From contig WNWL01000003.1 of NCBI GenBank assembly GCA_009733745.1, forward strand, positions 62,001-126,000: a DNA stretch of 64,000 nt, read 5' to 3'. Of the stretch, positions 34,636 to 42,584 are shown one piece after another. The notes under the pieces were generated by a model. It made no database searches and was not told where the DNA came from. It saw only the letters and a program-made list of their open reading frames with translations. The translations under genes and the position numbers were made by a program. Every line of letters begins with the position of its first letter. Position 1 is the first letter of the stretch. The stretch is from Oceanobacillus sp. HTM 045 (lineage in GTDB: Bacteria; Pseudomonadota; Alphaproteobacteria; Rhodobacterales; Rhodobacteraceae).

Positions 34636-36276
34636 ATGACGACTTCGGATCGGTTCGACTTCATCATCGTCGGCGCCGGTTCGGCCGGCTGCGTGCTGGC
34701 CAACCGGCTGACCGCCGACGGGCGCCACAGGGTGCTGCTGCTGGAGGCCGGCGGGCAGGACCGGAGCTTCTGGATCCGCACGCCGATCGGCTACGGCAAG
34801 ATGTTCTACGACGCCCGGTTCAACTGGAAATACCGGACCGAGCCCGACCCAGGCATCGCCGGGCGGCAGAGCTACTGGCCCCGCGGCCGGGTGCTGGGCG
34901 GCTCCTCCTCGATCAACGCGATGGTCTACGCCCGCGGCCACCCGTCCGACTTCGACGACTGGGAGGCGGCAGGCGCAGCCGGCTGGGGCTGGGGCAACGT
35001 CCTGCCCTACTTCAAGCGCATCGAGGACTGGGACGGCGGCGCCGACGAATGGCGCGGCACCGGCGGGCCGCTCGCGGTCCACGACCCGACGCCCGACATC
35101 CACCCGGTCTGCGACGCCTTCTTCGACGCGGGCGAGCAGATGGGCCTGCGCCGCGGCGTGGACTACAACGGCGAATGCATGGAGGGCACCGGCGCCTACC
35201 AGGTCAACATCCGCCGCGGCACCCGCGCCTCTGCCGCGCGCGCCTATCTCCGCCCCGCGCTGCGCCGGCGCAACCTTGCGCTCCGCACCGGAGCGCTCGT
35301 CACCGGCATCCTGTTCGAGGAAGGCCGCGCCACCGGCGTCCGCTACCGCATCGGCGGGCGGGAGCACATGGCGCATGCCGCGGGCGAGGTGATCCTCGCC
35401 GGGGGTGCGGTGAACTCCCCGCAGATCCTCCAGCTCTCCGGCATCGGTCCGGCGGACATCCTCGCCGCCGCCGGGGTCGAGACCCGTATCGACGCCCCCG
35501 CCGTCGGCCGGCACATGCAGGACCATATCGGCGTCGACATCATGTTCCGCGCCAGCCGCCCGACGCTGAACCAGACGCTCGGCAGCTGGGCCAGGCGCAT
35601 CATCGCCGGCATCCGCTACATCCTCACCCAGACCGGCCCGCTCGCGATGAGCGTAAACCATGCCGGCGGCTTCGCGCGGACGGACGAGCGCCTCACCCGC
35701 CCCGACATCCAGCTCTACTTCCAGCCGATGAGCTTCACCCGGGCCAGGGTCGGCACCCGCCCGCTGATGCGCCCGGACCCGTTCCCCGGCTTCCAGCTCA
35801 GCGTCTCGCCCTGCCGCCCGACCAGCCGGGGCGAGATCGAGCTCCGCTCGCCCGACCCGGCCGAGGCCCCGCGCATCCGCCCGAACTACTTCGCGACGGA
35901 GGAAGACCGCGCGCAGATGCTCACGGGGTTCGACTACATCCGCCGCATGTCGGCGACGCCGAGCTTCCGCGCGGCGATCGAGGCCGAGCTTTCCCCCGGC
36001 CCCGACGTGCAGGAGGAGAACGCGATCTGGAGCTACATCGCCGGCGCGGCGTGGTCGGTCTTCCACCCGACCTGCACCTGCCGGATGGGAACCGACCCCG
36101 CGCAGTCGGTGGTCGATCCTCGCCTCCGCGTTCACGGCGTCGGCGGGCTGCGGGTAGTCGATGCCTCGATCTTCCCGAACATCACCAGCGCCAACACCAA
36201 CGCTCCGGTCATCATGGTCGCCGAACGCGCGGCGGACCTGATCCTGGAAGATGCTCGGCAGGGAACAGCACGATGA
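34636..36276 (+). CDS. GMC family oxidoreductase (choline/alcohol dehydrogenase-like)
   Basis: A 546-residue FAD enzyme. The N-terminal FAD motif is DFIIVGAGSAGCVLANRL; the GMC signature 1 is RGRVLGGSSSINAMVYARG near 88; signature 2 is GGAVNSPQILQLSGIGP near 255; the C-terminal active-site block is VFHPTCTCRMG with the catalytic His. Such enzymes oxidise alcohols or polyols to aldehydes or ketones. The start at 34636 gives the normal MTTSDRFDFIIVG N-terminus; the frame from 34588 would begin inside the permease gene. The 3' end overlaps the next gene as ATGA. Confidence 0.93.
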   Translation: MTTSDRFDFIIVGAGSAGCVLANRLTADGRHRVLLLEAGGQDRSFWIRTPIGYGKMFYDARFNWKYRTEPDPGIAGRQSYWPRGRVLGGSSSINAMVYARGHPSDFDDWEAAGAAGWGWGNVLPYFKRIEDWDGGADEWRGTGGPLAVHDPTPDIHPVCDAFFDAGEQMGLRRGVDYNGECMEGTGAYQVNIRRGTRASAARAYLRPALRRRNLALRTGALVTGILFEEGRATGVRYRIGGREHMAHAAGEVILAGGAVNSPQILQLSGIGPADILAAAGVETRIDAPAVGRHMQDHIGVDIMFRASRPTLNQTLGSWARRIIAGIRYILTQTGPLAMSVNHAGGFARTDERLTRPDIQLYFQPMSFTRARVGTRPLMRPDPFPGFQLSVSPCRPTSRGEIELRSPDPAEAPRIRPNYFATEEDRAQMLTGFDYIRRMSATPSFRAAIEAELSPGPDVQEENAIWSYIAGAAWSVFHPTCTCRMGTDPAQSVVDPRLRVHGVGGLRVVDASIFPNITSANTNAPVIMVAERAADLILEDARQGTAR

Positions 36277-37376
36277 AGATCACCACCATCGAGACCTTCG
36301 CAACACGCTATGTCGGCTTCGTCCGCGTCGTCGCGGAAGACGGCACGGAGGGTTGGGGCCAGGTCTCGACCTACAATTCCGACATCACCTCGGAGGTGCT
36401 GCACCGCCAGCTTGCGCCGCACGTCCTCGGCCGCGACACCACCGATCTCGACGACCTGCTCGACCTCGTCGGCGAGCGTGAGCACAAGTTCCCCGGCTCC
36501 TATGTCCGCCGCGCGATGGCCGGTTTCGACACCGCAATCTGGGACGCCCGCGGCAAGCGCGCGGGCAAGCCGGTGGTGGAACTGCTCGGCGGCACGCCGG
36601 GCCGTATCCGCGCCTACGCCTCCTCCATGAAGCGCGACATCACCCCGGCGGACGAGGCGATCCGCTTCAAGCGCCTGCGCGACGAGAAGGGTTTCGACGC
36701 CTTCAAGTTCCGCCTCGGCGCGGAGGTCGGCCGCGGTCAGGACGAATGGCCGGGCCGGACGGAGGAGATCATCCCCACCATCCGCCGCGAGCTCGGCCCC
36801 GACGTGGACCTGCTCGCCGACGCCAATTCCTGCTTCGCGCCGCCGCGCGCCATCGAGGTCGGCCGGTTGATGGAGGACAACGGCCTCTGCCATTACGAGG
36901 AGCCCTGCCCCTACTGGGAACTGGAGCAGACGAAGGAGGTGGCGGACGCGCTCGACATCGACGTCACCGGCGGCGAGCAGGACTGCGACCTGACCATCTG
37001 GCGCCGCATGATCGACATGCGCGCGGTCGATATCGTGCAGCCGGATGTCTGCTATCTCGGCGGCATCGCCCGCACGCTGCGGGTCTGCCGCATGGCCGCG
37101 GCGGCGGGCCTGCCGGTGACGCCCCACTGCGCCAATCTCTCGATGGTGACGCTCTTCACCATGCACCTGCTCCGCGCCATCCCGAACGCGGGCAAGTACC
37201 TGGAATTCTCCATCGAGGGGCAGGACTACTACCCATGGCAGGAGGGCCTCTTCCTCGGCGATCCGTACCGGATCGAGGACGGCCACGCGACCGTCACCGA
37301 CGCGCCGGGGTGGGGCATCGAGATCGACCCCGAATGGCTCGCCCGCTCCGAGTACAAGGTCTCGTCGCTGGGCTGA
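36273..37376 (+). CDS. Enolase superfamily enzyme (mandelate racemase/muconate lactonizing type)
   Basis: A 367-residue acid-sugar dehydratase or racemase candidate. The barrel motifs are KFRLG (general-base Lys region), LLADANSCF (first metal Asp), YEEPCPYWE (Glu), VTGGEQD (Glu), and the His-Asp dyad from VQPDVCYLGG and TPHCANLS. This arrangement fits the mandelate racemase subgroup, in which His and Lys/Arg act as opposite bases. The start overlaps the GMC stop by 4 bases. It is the last gene of the operon; the reaction could follow oxidation by the GMC enzyme, but the substrate is unknown. Confidence 0.9.
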   Translation: MKITTIETFATRYVGFVRVVAEDGTEGWGQVSTYNSDITSEVLHRQLAPHVLGRDTTDLDDLLDLVGEREHKFPGSYVRRAMAGFDTAIWDARGKRAGKPVVELLGGTPGRIRAYASSMKRDITPADEAIRFKRLRDEKGFDAFKFRLGAEVGRGQDEWPGRTEEIIPTIRRELGPDVDLLADANSCFAPPRAIEVGRLMEDNGLCHYEEPCPYWELEQTKEVADALDIDVTGGEQDCDLTIWRRMIDMRAVDIVQPDVCYLGGIARTLRVCRMAAAAGLPVTPHCANLSMVTLFTMHLLRAIPNAGKYLEFSIEGQDYYPWQEGLFLGDPYRIEDGHATVTDAPGWGIEIDPEWLARSEYKVSSLG

Positions 37377-37398
37377 GCCGCCCGCTGCCGGTGCCCGC

Positions 37399-38415
37399 CT
37401 ACTTCCAGTGGATGCCGAAGCTGAACATGACCCCGTAATCCTGCTGGGGGTTCTGCTTCTCGTTCACCAGCGGGTCGCCGGGCCGGAAGATGTGGTTGTA
37501 ATGCCCCGCCACCCCGGCCGAGAACGGCACCTGGCCGCCGAGCTTGCCGGTGTACGAGCCGCCGAGCTTGACCCCGCCGGTGCGCAGGCCGAACCGGTCA
37601 TAGGCGAGATCGCCCCCGAGCGAGAGCTTCAGGTTCGAGGCCGCCCCGCTGCCGGTGTAGTTGAACTTGAGCGAGCTCTTCCCGATCCACGGCTTGTCGT
37701 CGTACTGGTTGCCCAGCCCGGTGAAGTTGGTGCCCAGCGTGAGCTTCAGCTCCTTGTTGAATCCGTAGGAGAAATCCAGCCCCGCGCTCGCGCCGGTGAA
37801 CTTGTCCTCCTTCGCGCCGCCGCCGACCTCGATCTTCAGGTCGACCCGCTCGAAATCGAACTTGGCGAAGGTCTTGCCGGCCACCTCGCGCTTGGAGGGC
37901 ACGAACTTCACGCCCTCCGTCCCGATGGAGATCTTGCCGAGCTTCGAGATGTCCCACGTCTTCTTGACGTTGGCCATCGAGGCGGCCATGCCCGCCGGGA
38001 TGTCGCCGGTCTTCGCATGGTACATCCACGCCGCGCCGCCCGCGGCGGCGCCGATCACCAGCGGCACGAAGACGTAGAGAACCCACTCGTTCTTGTCGAT
38101 CCAGACCCCGAGCGGGCTGTTCTCGTAGGCACATTTCAGCCGCTTCTCGACTTCCTTCTTGCGGTTGTCGAGCAGCTTCGAGCCGGCGCCCTTCAGCATG
38201 TCGATGGCGTCCTTCTCGGTGATCTCCTTGCCGCTGAAATGCTTCTCGATCAGCTTCTTGCCCTTCGCCGCGAGTTCCTTGCGGATCGCGTCGGTCACTT
38301 CCTTCGACTCGGCGACGCGCTTCGCGCCCTTCGGGTCGGTGATGCCGGTGATGTCGAAGGCGAGAACCACCGTCTCGGGGACGATGTCGAGGACGTCGCT
38401 GCACTGCTTGCCCAT
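37399..38415 (-). CDS. Hypothetical protein with central membrane segment and beta-rich C-terminal domain
   Basis: A 338-residue protein I do not recognise. Residues 1-100 are helical and Lys/Glu-rich with no signal peptide; 111-131 (WVLYVFVPLVIGAAAGGAAW) is a single hydrophobic segment; 155-338 has alternating polar/apolar strands with repeated LKLSLGG / LKLTLGTN / VKLGGSYTG patterns and ends VMFSFGIHWK, much like an outer-membrane beta-barrel. The ATG at 38415 has AAGGAG 6 bases upstream. It is convergent with the enolase gene and has no obvious partner. Two direct repeats lie about 105 bases upstream. It might be an anchored or cell-surface beta-domain protein; no function is claimed. Confidence 0.75.
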   Translation of the reverse strand: MGKQCSDVLDIVPETVVLAFDITGITDPKGAKRVAESKEVTDAIRKELAAKGKKLIEKHFSGKEITEKDAIDMLKGAGSKLLDNRKKEVEKRLKCAYENSPLGVWIDKNEWVLYVFVPLVIGAAAGGAAWMYHAKTGDIPAGMAASMANVKKTWDISKLGKISIGTEGVKFVPSKREVAGKTFAKFDFERVDLKIEVGGGAKEDKFTGASAGLDFSYGFNKELKLTLGTNFTGLGNQYDDKPWIGKSSLKFNYTGSGAASNLKLSLGGDLAYDRFGLRTGGVKLGGSYTGKLGGQVPFSAGVAGHYNHIFRPGDPLVNEKQNPQQDYGVMFSFGIHWK

Positions 38416-38519
38416 GGGAATCTCCTTGCTCCGCAAAGAACTTGTAGCGATTCGCACGGCGGCTGCCTGTGACAGGCCCCACAGGAATGCGCGGGGCGCG
38501 GCCGCGTGCGGCTGAAATG

Positions 38520-38544
38520 ACCTGAACCGAATTACCTGAACCGA
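38520..38544. repeat. Two direct copies of ACCTGAACCGA
   Basis: The 11-mer ACCTGAACCGA occurs at 38520-38530 and 38534-38544, a 14-base period. It lies between the hypothetical protein gene (start 38415) and the end of the aldolase gene (38589). It could be a regulatory element for the hypothetical gene. Confidence 0.4.
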
Positions 38545-38588
38545 TAAACGCCGGGATCATGCCACGGGGCACGGCCCCCGGCAGGCGC

Positions 38589-39248
38589 TCAATCCGCCTC
38601 GCGCACCCCGTAGCCCGCGAACCGCGACAGCGTGTCCTCGACCTCCGACATGGAGAGGATCACCGGCCCACCGAGCGACAGCGAGAGGCAGTATTGCCGC
38701 GCCAGCGCCTCCAGCTCGATCGCCCGCCACATCGCCTTGGCGAGGCTGTCGCCGATGCAGATCATGCCGTGATTGGCCAGCAGGCACGCCGTCCGATCCC
38801 GCATCGCCTCGACCGCGAGATCCGCCAGTTCCTCTGTCCCGAACGGCGCGTAGCCCGAACAGCGAACGTCGTTGCCGCCGAAGGCCGCCACCATGTAATG
38901 CGCCGCCGGAATGCCCCGCCGCACCATTGCCAGCGCGGTGCAATAGGTCGGGTGCGCGTGCACCACCGCCGCCGCGTCCGCCCGCTCGCTCAGGATACGG
39001 CGGTGGAACGGCCACTCGGTCGAAGGCTTCAGCGGCCCCTCCCAGCGCCCCTCCGGGTCGGCGATTGCGATGGAGGCGATCATCTCCTGCGTAAGGTCGT
39101 CATAGGGCACGGCGGAGGGGGAGATCAGCATCCGCTCGCCGAACCGTGCGGAGATGTTGCCCGAGGTGCCCTGGTTGATGCCGCTCGCGTTCAGCTCGCG
39201 GCAGCGCGCGACGATCTCCTCGCGAAGCTCCGTCTCGGCCCTGTCCAT
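38589..39248 (-). CDS. Class II aldolase/adducin family protein (fuculose-phosphate aldolase-like)
   Basis: A 219-residue class II aldolase. NQGTSGNISAR and SPSAVPYDDL form the phosphate site; KPSTEWPFHRRIL carries the catalytic Glu; VVHAHPTYCTAL and LLANHGMICIG give the zinc-binding histidines. Length and motif order match L-fuculose-phosphate and related aldolases. It is cytoplasmic. It lies 40 bases after the HAD hydrolase gene in the same direction, so the two may be co-transcribed. The actual sugar phosphate is unknown. Confidence 0.9.
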   Translation of the reverse strand: MDRAETELREEIVARCRELNASGINQGTSGNISARFGERMLISPSAVPYDDLTQEMIASIAIADPEGRWEGPLKPSTEWPFHRRILSERADAAAVVHAHPTYCTALAMVRRGIPAAHYMVAAFGGNDVRCSGYAPFGTEELADLAVEAMRDRTACLLANHGMICIGDSLAKAMWRAIELEALARQYCLSLSLGGPVILSMSEVEDTLSRFAGYGVREAD

Positions 39249-39288
39249 CCCGCGTCCTCCCTCCCGTCGCCCGGCGTTGCGGGCATTC

Positions 39289-40104
39289 TCATTCGGCGCA
39301 GACCAGCCGCGCCATCGCGAAATCCGCGCCCGCCGTCTCGCCCGCGCGGGCCTGCACCCCGCCCGTGATCAGCAGCGTCCGGCACCCGGCCTCCCGCGCC
39401 CCGGCGATGTCGTGATCCGGGCTGTCGCCGATCATCAGGCAACGGGCGGGGTCGGCAAGCCCCAGCGCCGCGAGACCGGCGCCGAACATCGCCGCACCCG
39501 GCTTGCCCAGCATCGTCACCGCGCCCCCCGCGGCGCGGTAGTCCTCCGCCACCGCGCCGATCCCGAAACTTGGCCGCCCCCCGGCATAGATCAGCAGGTC
39601 CGGGTTGACGCAGAGCGCCGGCACCCCCGCCGCCGCCAGCGGCGCCAGCATCGCCGCATAGTCCGCGCGCGAGAACCGCTCCGGCTCGCCGCCCGCCAGC
39701 AGCAGTAGCCGCGGCCCGGCGTCCAGCCCCACCGCCCGCAGCGGCAGCCCGTCGATCACGCTGGTATCGCCGCCATGCGACAGCACCGCGATCCCGTCGC
39801 CCGGCGCGAGCCGCCCGTCGGCCAGCATCGCCGCCATCTCGCCATGCGCCAGCTCGCCCGAGGAGACCATCGCCCGGAACAGCCGCCGCGGAAAGCCGAC
39901 CCGCTCCAGCCGGTCGAGGTTGAGGCCCGCGCGCTTGCCTGAATTGGTCAGCGCCACCATCGGCAGCCGTGCCGCCAGCCACTCCGCGCAGTCCAGCGCA
40001 CCCGGAAACGGGGCCTGCCCGTCATGCAGCACGCCGAACTGGTCGATCAGGATGCCCTCGATCCCGTCGAGCGCCTCGGCGACGGTGGCGATCTCGCGGG
40101 TCAT
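39289..40104 (-). CDS. HAD superfamily hydrolase, class IIA-like
   Basis: A 271-residue HAD protein of the NagD-like type. Motif I is ILIDQFGVLHDGQ; the usual second Asp of DxD is replaced by Phe, as seen in the TIGR01459-type class IIA subgroup. Motif II is VALTNSGKRA, and the C-terminal CLMIGDSPDHDIAGAREAGC holds motif IV. A phosphatase role on small phosphorylated sugars or nucleotides is likely for the family. It is followed by the aldolase gene, perhaps acting on a related phosphorylated sugar (inference). Confidence 0.88.
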   Translation of the reverse strand: MTREIATVAEALDGIEGILIDQFGVLHDGQAPFPGALDCAEWLAARLPMVALTNSGKRAGLNLDRLERVGFPRRLFRAMVSSGELAHGEMAAMLADGRLAPGDGIAVLSHGGDTSVIDGLPLRAVGLDAGPRLLLLAGGEPERFSRADYAAMLAPLAAAGVPALCVNPDLLIYAGGRPSFGIGAVAEDYRAAGGAVTMLGKPGAAMFGAGLAALGLADPARCLMIGDSPDHDIAGAREAGCRTLLITGGVQARAGETAGADFAMARLVCAE

Positions 40105-40210
40105 GCGGCGGCTCTTTCCCTCCGGGTATCCGTTCTTGATCGCCCGGTGCTACCCGATGCCACCGGCCCGGCCAAGACAAGAGCGGGGATCGGGAGAGAA
40201 TGGCCGCCGC

Positions 40211-40486
40211 CTACCCGACCCCGTGCGCCGCGTCCGGGTGGCGCTCCATGAACGCCTTCAGCGCCATGTAGAGCGACTTGGCCTTCACCGCGTCGCGGGC
40301 GTGGAGCGCGCTGCGGATGTCGTCGCAGATCATCCCCTGAACGCGGGCGGGGCCGTGATGCTCGTGCATCAGGTACTCGCCGAACGCCGCGGCCGTGATC
40401 TCCGGGACGTGTTCGTGCTCCGCGATCGCGGCGATTTCCTCCTCGGTCAGGTCGGTCATTCCGACAATGTCGTCGAAACTGATCAT
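40211..40486 (-). CDS. Small conserved-looking hypothetical protein
   Basis: A 91-residue, acidic, His/Glu-rich helical protein beginning MISFDDIVGMTDLTEEEIAA. I cannot assign a family. AGGAGG lies 8 bases before the ATG at 40486; an upstream ATG at 40528 is less likely. It is divergent from PHA synthase across a spacer with two FNR-type boxes, so it may share low-oxygen control. No signal peptide or membrane segment is seen. Confidence 0.75.
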   Translation of the reverse strand: MISFDDIVGMTDLTEEEIAAIAEHEHVPEITAAAFGEYLMHEHHGPARVQGMICDDIRSALHARDAVKAKSLYMALKAFMERHPDAAHGVG

Positions 40487-40554
40487 CCCGGTCTCCTCCT
40501 CGCGTTCTTGTTGGTGTTGTCCCCCCATTCTGCGCCGGATCGCGGCGGCGTTTG

Positions 40555-40568
40555 TTGACCCCGATCAA
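40555..40568. promoter_or_regulatory. FNR/CRP-type box 1 (TTGAC-N4-ATCAA)
   Basis: TTGACCCCGATCAA matches the FNR/FnrL consensus TTGAT-N4-ATCAA at nine of ten positions. It lies 69 bases from the small divergent gene and 110 bases from the PHA synthase start. Confidence 0.65.
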
Positions 40569-40599
40569 GCGCGCCAGTCGACAGGCCTCCGCCCGGCAT

Positions 40600-40613
40600 T
40601 TGACGAGGATCAA
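40600..40613. promoter_or_regulatory. FNR/CRP-type box 2 (TTGAC-N4-ATCAA)
   Basis: TTGACGAGGATCAA has the same nine-of-ten match as box 1. The centres of the two boxes are 45 bases apart, and this box is 65 bases before the PHA synthase start, near the position of a class II activator site if transcription starts around 40648. Confidence 0.65.
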
Positions 40614-40677
40614 CCGCAGCCGGCGGCGGCTTCGCTATAAGCAACCGGCGAGTTGCAGCCAGCGAGGGAGCAGCACG

Positions 40678-42489
40678 ATGGCCGAGACAGGCAGTTTGGT
40701 TCCGGTCGCACCGTCGATTCCACAGGCACCAACGCAGTCCGGGCTCGTCCCGGGCAGGCCCTCTGATACCAGCCAGCCCCCGTCGGACGCCGCGAACTGC
40801 TCCACCCTCGACCGCGCGATCAGGGCCATGATCGCCCGCGTCACGCAGGGCGTCTCGCCTCAGGCCGCCTCCAGCGCATGGGCCGACTGGGCGTTGCACC
40901 TGTCGCGCGCGCCGGGGCGGCAGGCCGAGATCCTCAACCACATGGGCCAGAACGCCTGGAAGCTGATGTCCCATTTCAGCGGCGTCGAGCGCGAGGCCCC
41001 GTTCGTTCCCGCGCGCAACGATCACCGGTTCCAGCACGAAGGCTGGGGCCTGCCGCCCTTCCACGCCTTGCAGCAGGCGTTCCTCGCCTGGCAGGACAAC
41101 TGGGCCTACGCGACACAGCCGATCCGCGGAATGCGGAAGGACACGGCGGACCGCGTCGCCTTCATGGCGCGGCAGGCGGTCGACGTGATGTCACCCTCGA
41201 ACGTGCCCGCGACGAACCCGGAGGTCATCGAGAAGACGTTGGAGACCGGCGGCATGAACTTCCTCGCCGGCGCGCGCTTCGCCACGGAGGACATCCTCAC
41301 CGCTCTCTCCGGCAAGCACGCGGGGCAGCGGGAGTCCCGGTACCATGTCGGGGAGAACATCGCCTGCACGCCGGGCGAGGTGGTCTACCGCAACGAGCTG
41401 TTCGAGCTGCTGGTCTACCGGCCCCTGACCGGGACGGTCGCCCGCGAGCCGGTGCTGATCGTCCCGGCGTGGATCATGAAGTATTACATCCTCGATCTCA
41501 GCCAGCACAATTCGCTGATCCGCTACCTCGTGAGCCAGGGCTTCACGGTGTTCGCGATCTCGTGGTGCAACCCGGGCGAGGCGCACCGCGAGACCTCGCT
41601 GGAGGATTACCGCCGCTTCGGCGTCATGGCCGCGATCGACAAGGTCTGCGAACTGGTGCCGGACACGAAGATCCACGCCTGCGGCTACTGCCTCGGCGGC
41701 ACCATCCTCGCGATTGCCGCGGCAACGATGGCGGGCAAGCGGGACGACCGGCTGGCCTCTCTCACGCTTCTCGCCGGGCAGGTCGATTTCACCGAGGCCG
41801 GCGAACTCACGCTCTTCCTCGACGAAAGCCAGGTCGCCTTCCTCGAGGACATGATGTGGGACAGGGGATATCTCGACAAGGACCAGATGTCCGGCGCCTT
41901 CCGGGCGCTCCGGTCGCATGACCTTGTCTGGTCGCGTGCCGTGCGCCGCTATGTCCTCGGAGAGGAAGACCAGGAAGCGGACATCACCGCCTGGAACGCG
42001 GACGCGACCCGGATGCCCTACCGGATGCACTCCCAGTACCTCCGCGGGCTGTTCCTCGAGAACCGCCTCACGGCGGGGCGGTTCGCCGTGGAGGGGCGCG
42101 TGATCGCGCTGAAGGACATCTCCGCGCCGATCTTCGTGCTCGCCACCGAGAGCGACCACATCGCGCCCTGGCGGTCGGTCTACAAGACCGCGCTCTTCAC
42201 CGACAGCGAGCTGACCTTCGCCCTCACCAATGGCGGGCATAACGGCGGCATCCTCTCCGAACCCGGCCACAAGCGGCGGCACTACCGGATCGGCGTGCGC
42301 GACGGCGGCGCGCCCTACTGCGACCCGGACGGCTGGCTGCACGCCCACGCCCCGCAGGAAGGCTCCTGGTGGCCCTCCTGGGTGAACTGGCTGGTCGGCC
42401 ACAGCTCCACCCTCGACGAACCTGCCCGGGATCCGCACGGCTGGCCCAGCCTCGGCCCGGCGCCCGGCACCTACGTGTTCCAGACCTGA
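40678..42489 (+). CDS. phaC: Poly(3-hydroxyalkanoate) polymerase (PhaC family)
   Basis: A 603-residue PHA synthase. The N-terminal helical domain (about 65-200) is typical; the alpha/beta hydrolase core has PAWIMKYYILDLSQHNSL near 263, the lipase-like box GYCLGG with catalytic Cys338, the Asp in ATESDHIAPW and the His in TNGGHNGGI. It polymerises hydroxyacyl-CoA into storage granules. The ATG at 40678 has GAGGGAG upstream; the longer frame from 40552 would include the FNR boxes. No phaAB or phasin gene is adjacent. Two FNR-like sites suggest oxygen-limited expression. The length fits class I. Confidence 0.92.
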   Translation: MAETGSLVPVAPSIPQAPTQSGLVPGRPSDTSQPPSDAANCSTLDRAIRAMIARVTQGVSPQAASSAWADWALHLSRAPGRQAEILNHMGQNAWKLMSHFSGVEREAPFVPARNDHRFQHEGWGLPPFHALQQAFLAWQDNWAYATQPIRGMRKDTADRVAFMARQAVDVMSPSNVPATNPEVIEKTLETGGMNFLAGARFATEDILTALSGKHAGQRESRYHVGENIACTPGEVVYRNELFELLVYRPLTGTVAREPVLIVPAWIMKYYILDLSQHNSLIRYLVSQGFTVFAISWCNPGEAHRETSLEDYRRFGVMAAIDKVCELVPDTKIHACGYCLGGTILAIAAATMAGKRDDRLASLTLLAGQVDFTEAGELTLFLDESQVAFLEDMMWDRGYLDKDQMSGAFRALRSHDLVWSRAVRRYVLGEEDQEADITAWNADATRMPYRMHSQYLRGLFLENRLTAGRFAVEGRVIALKDISAPIFVLATESDHIAPWRSVYKTALFTDSELTFALTNGGHNGGILSEPGHKRRHYRIGVRDGGAPYCDPDGWLHAHAPQEGSWWPSWVNWLVGHSSTLDEPARDPHGWPSLGPAPGTYVFQT

Positions 42490-42584
42490 AGCGCGTGCCC
42501 TGCCGCCACGTCAGGAGGGCAGCCGGGTTTCGTGTTCTTTCGCAGGCGGTTGGCTCGCATGTGGCAACAGGCCGGAGCATCCCG

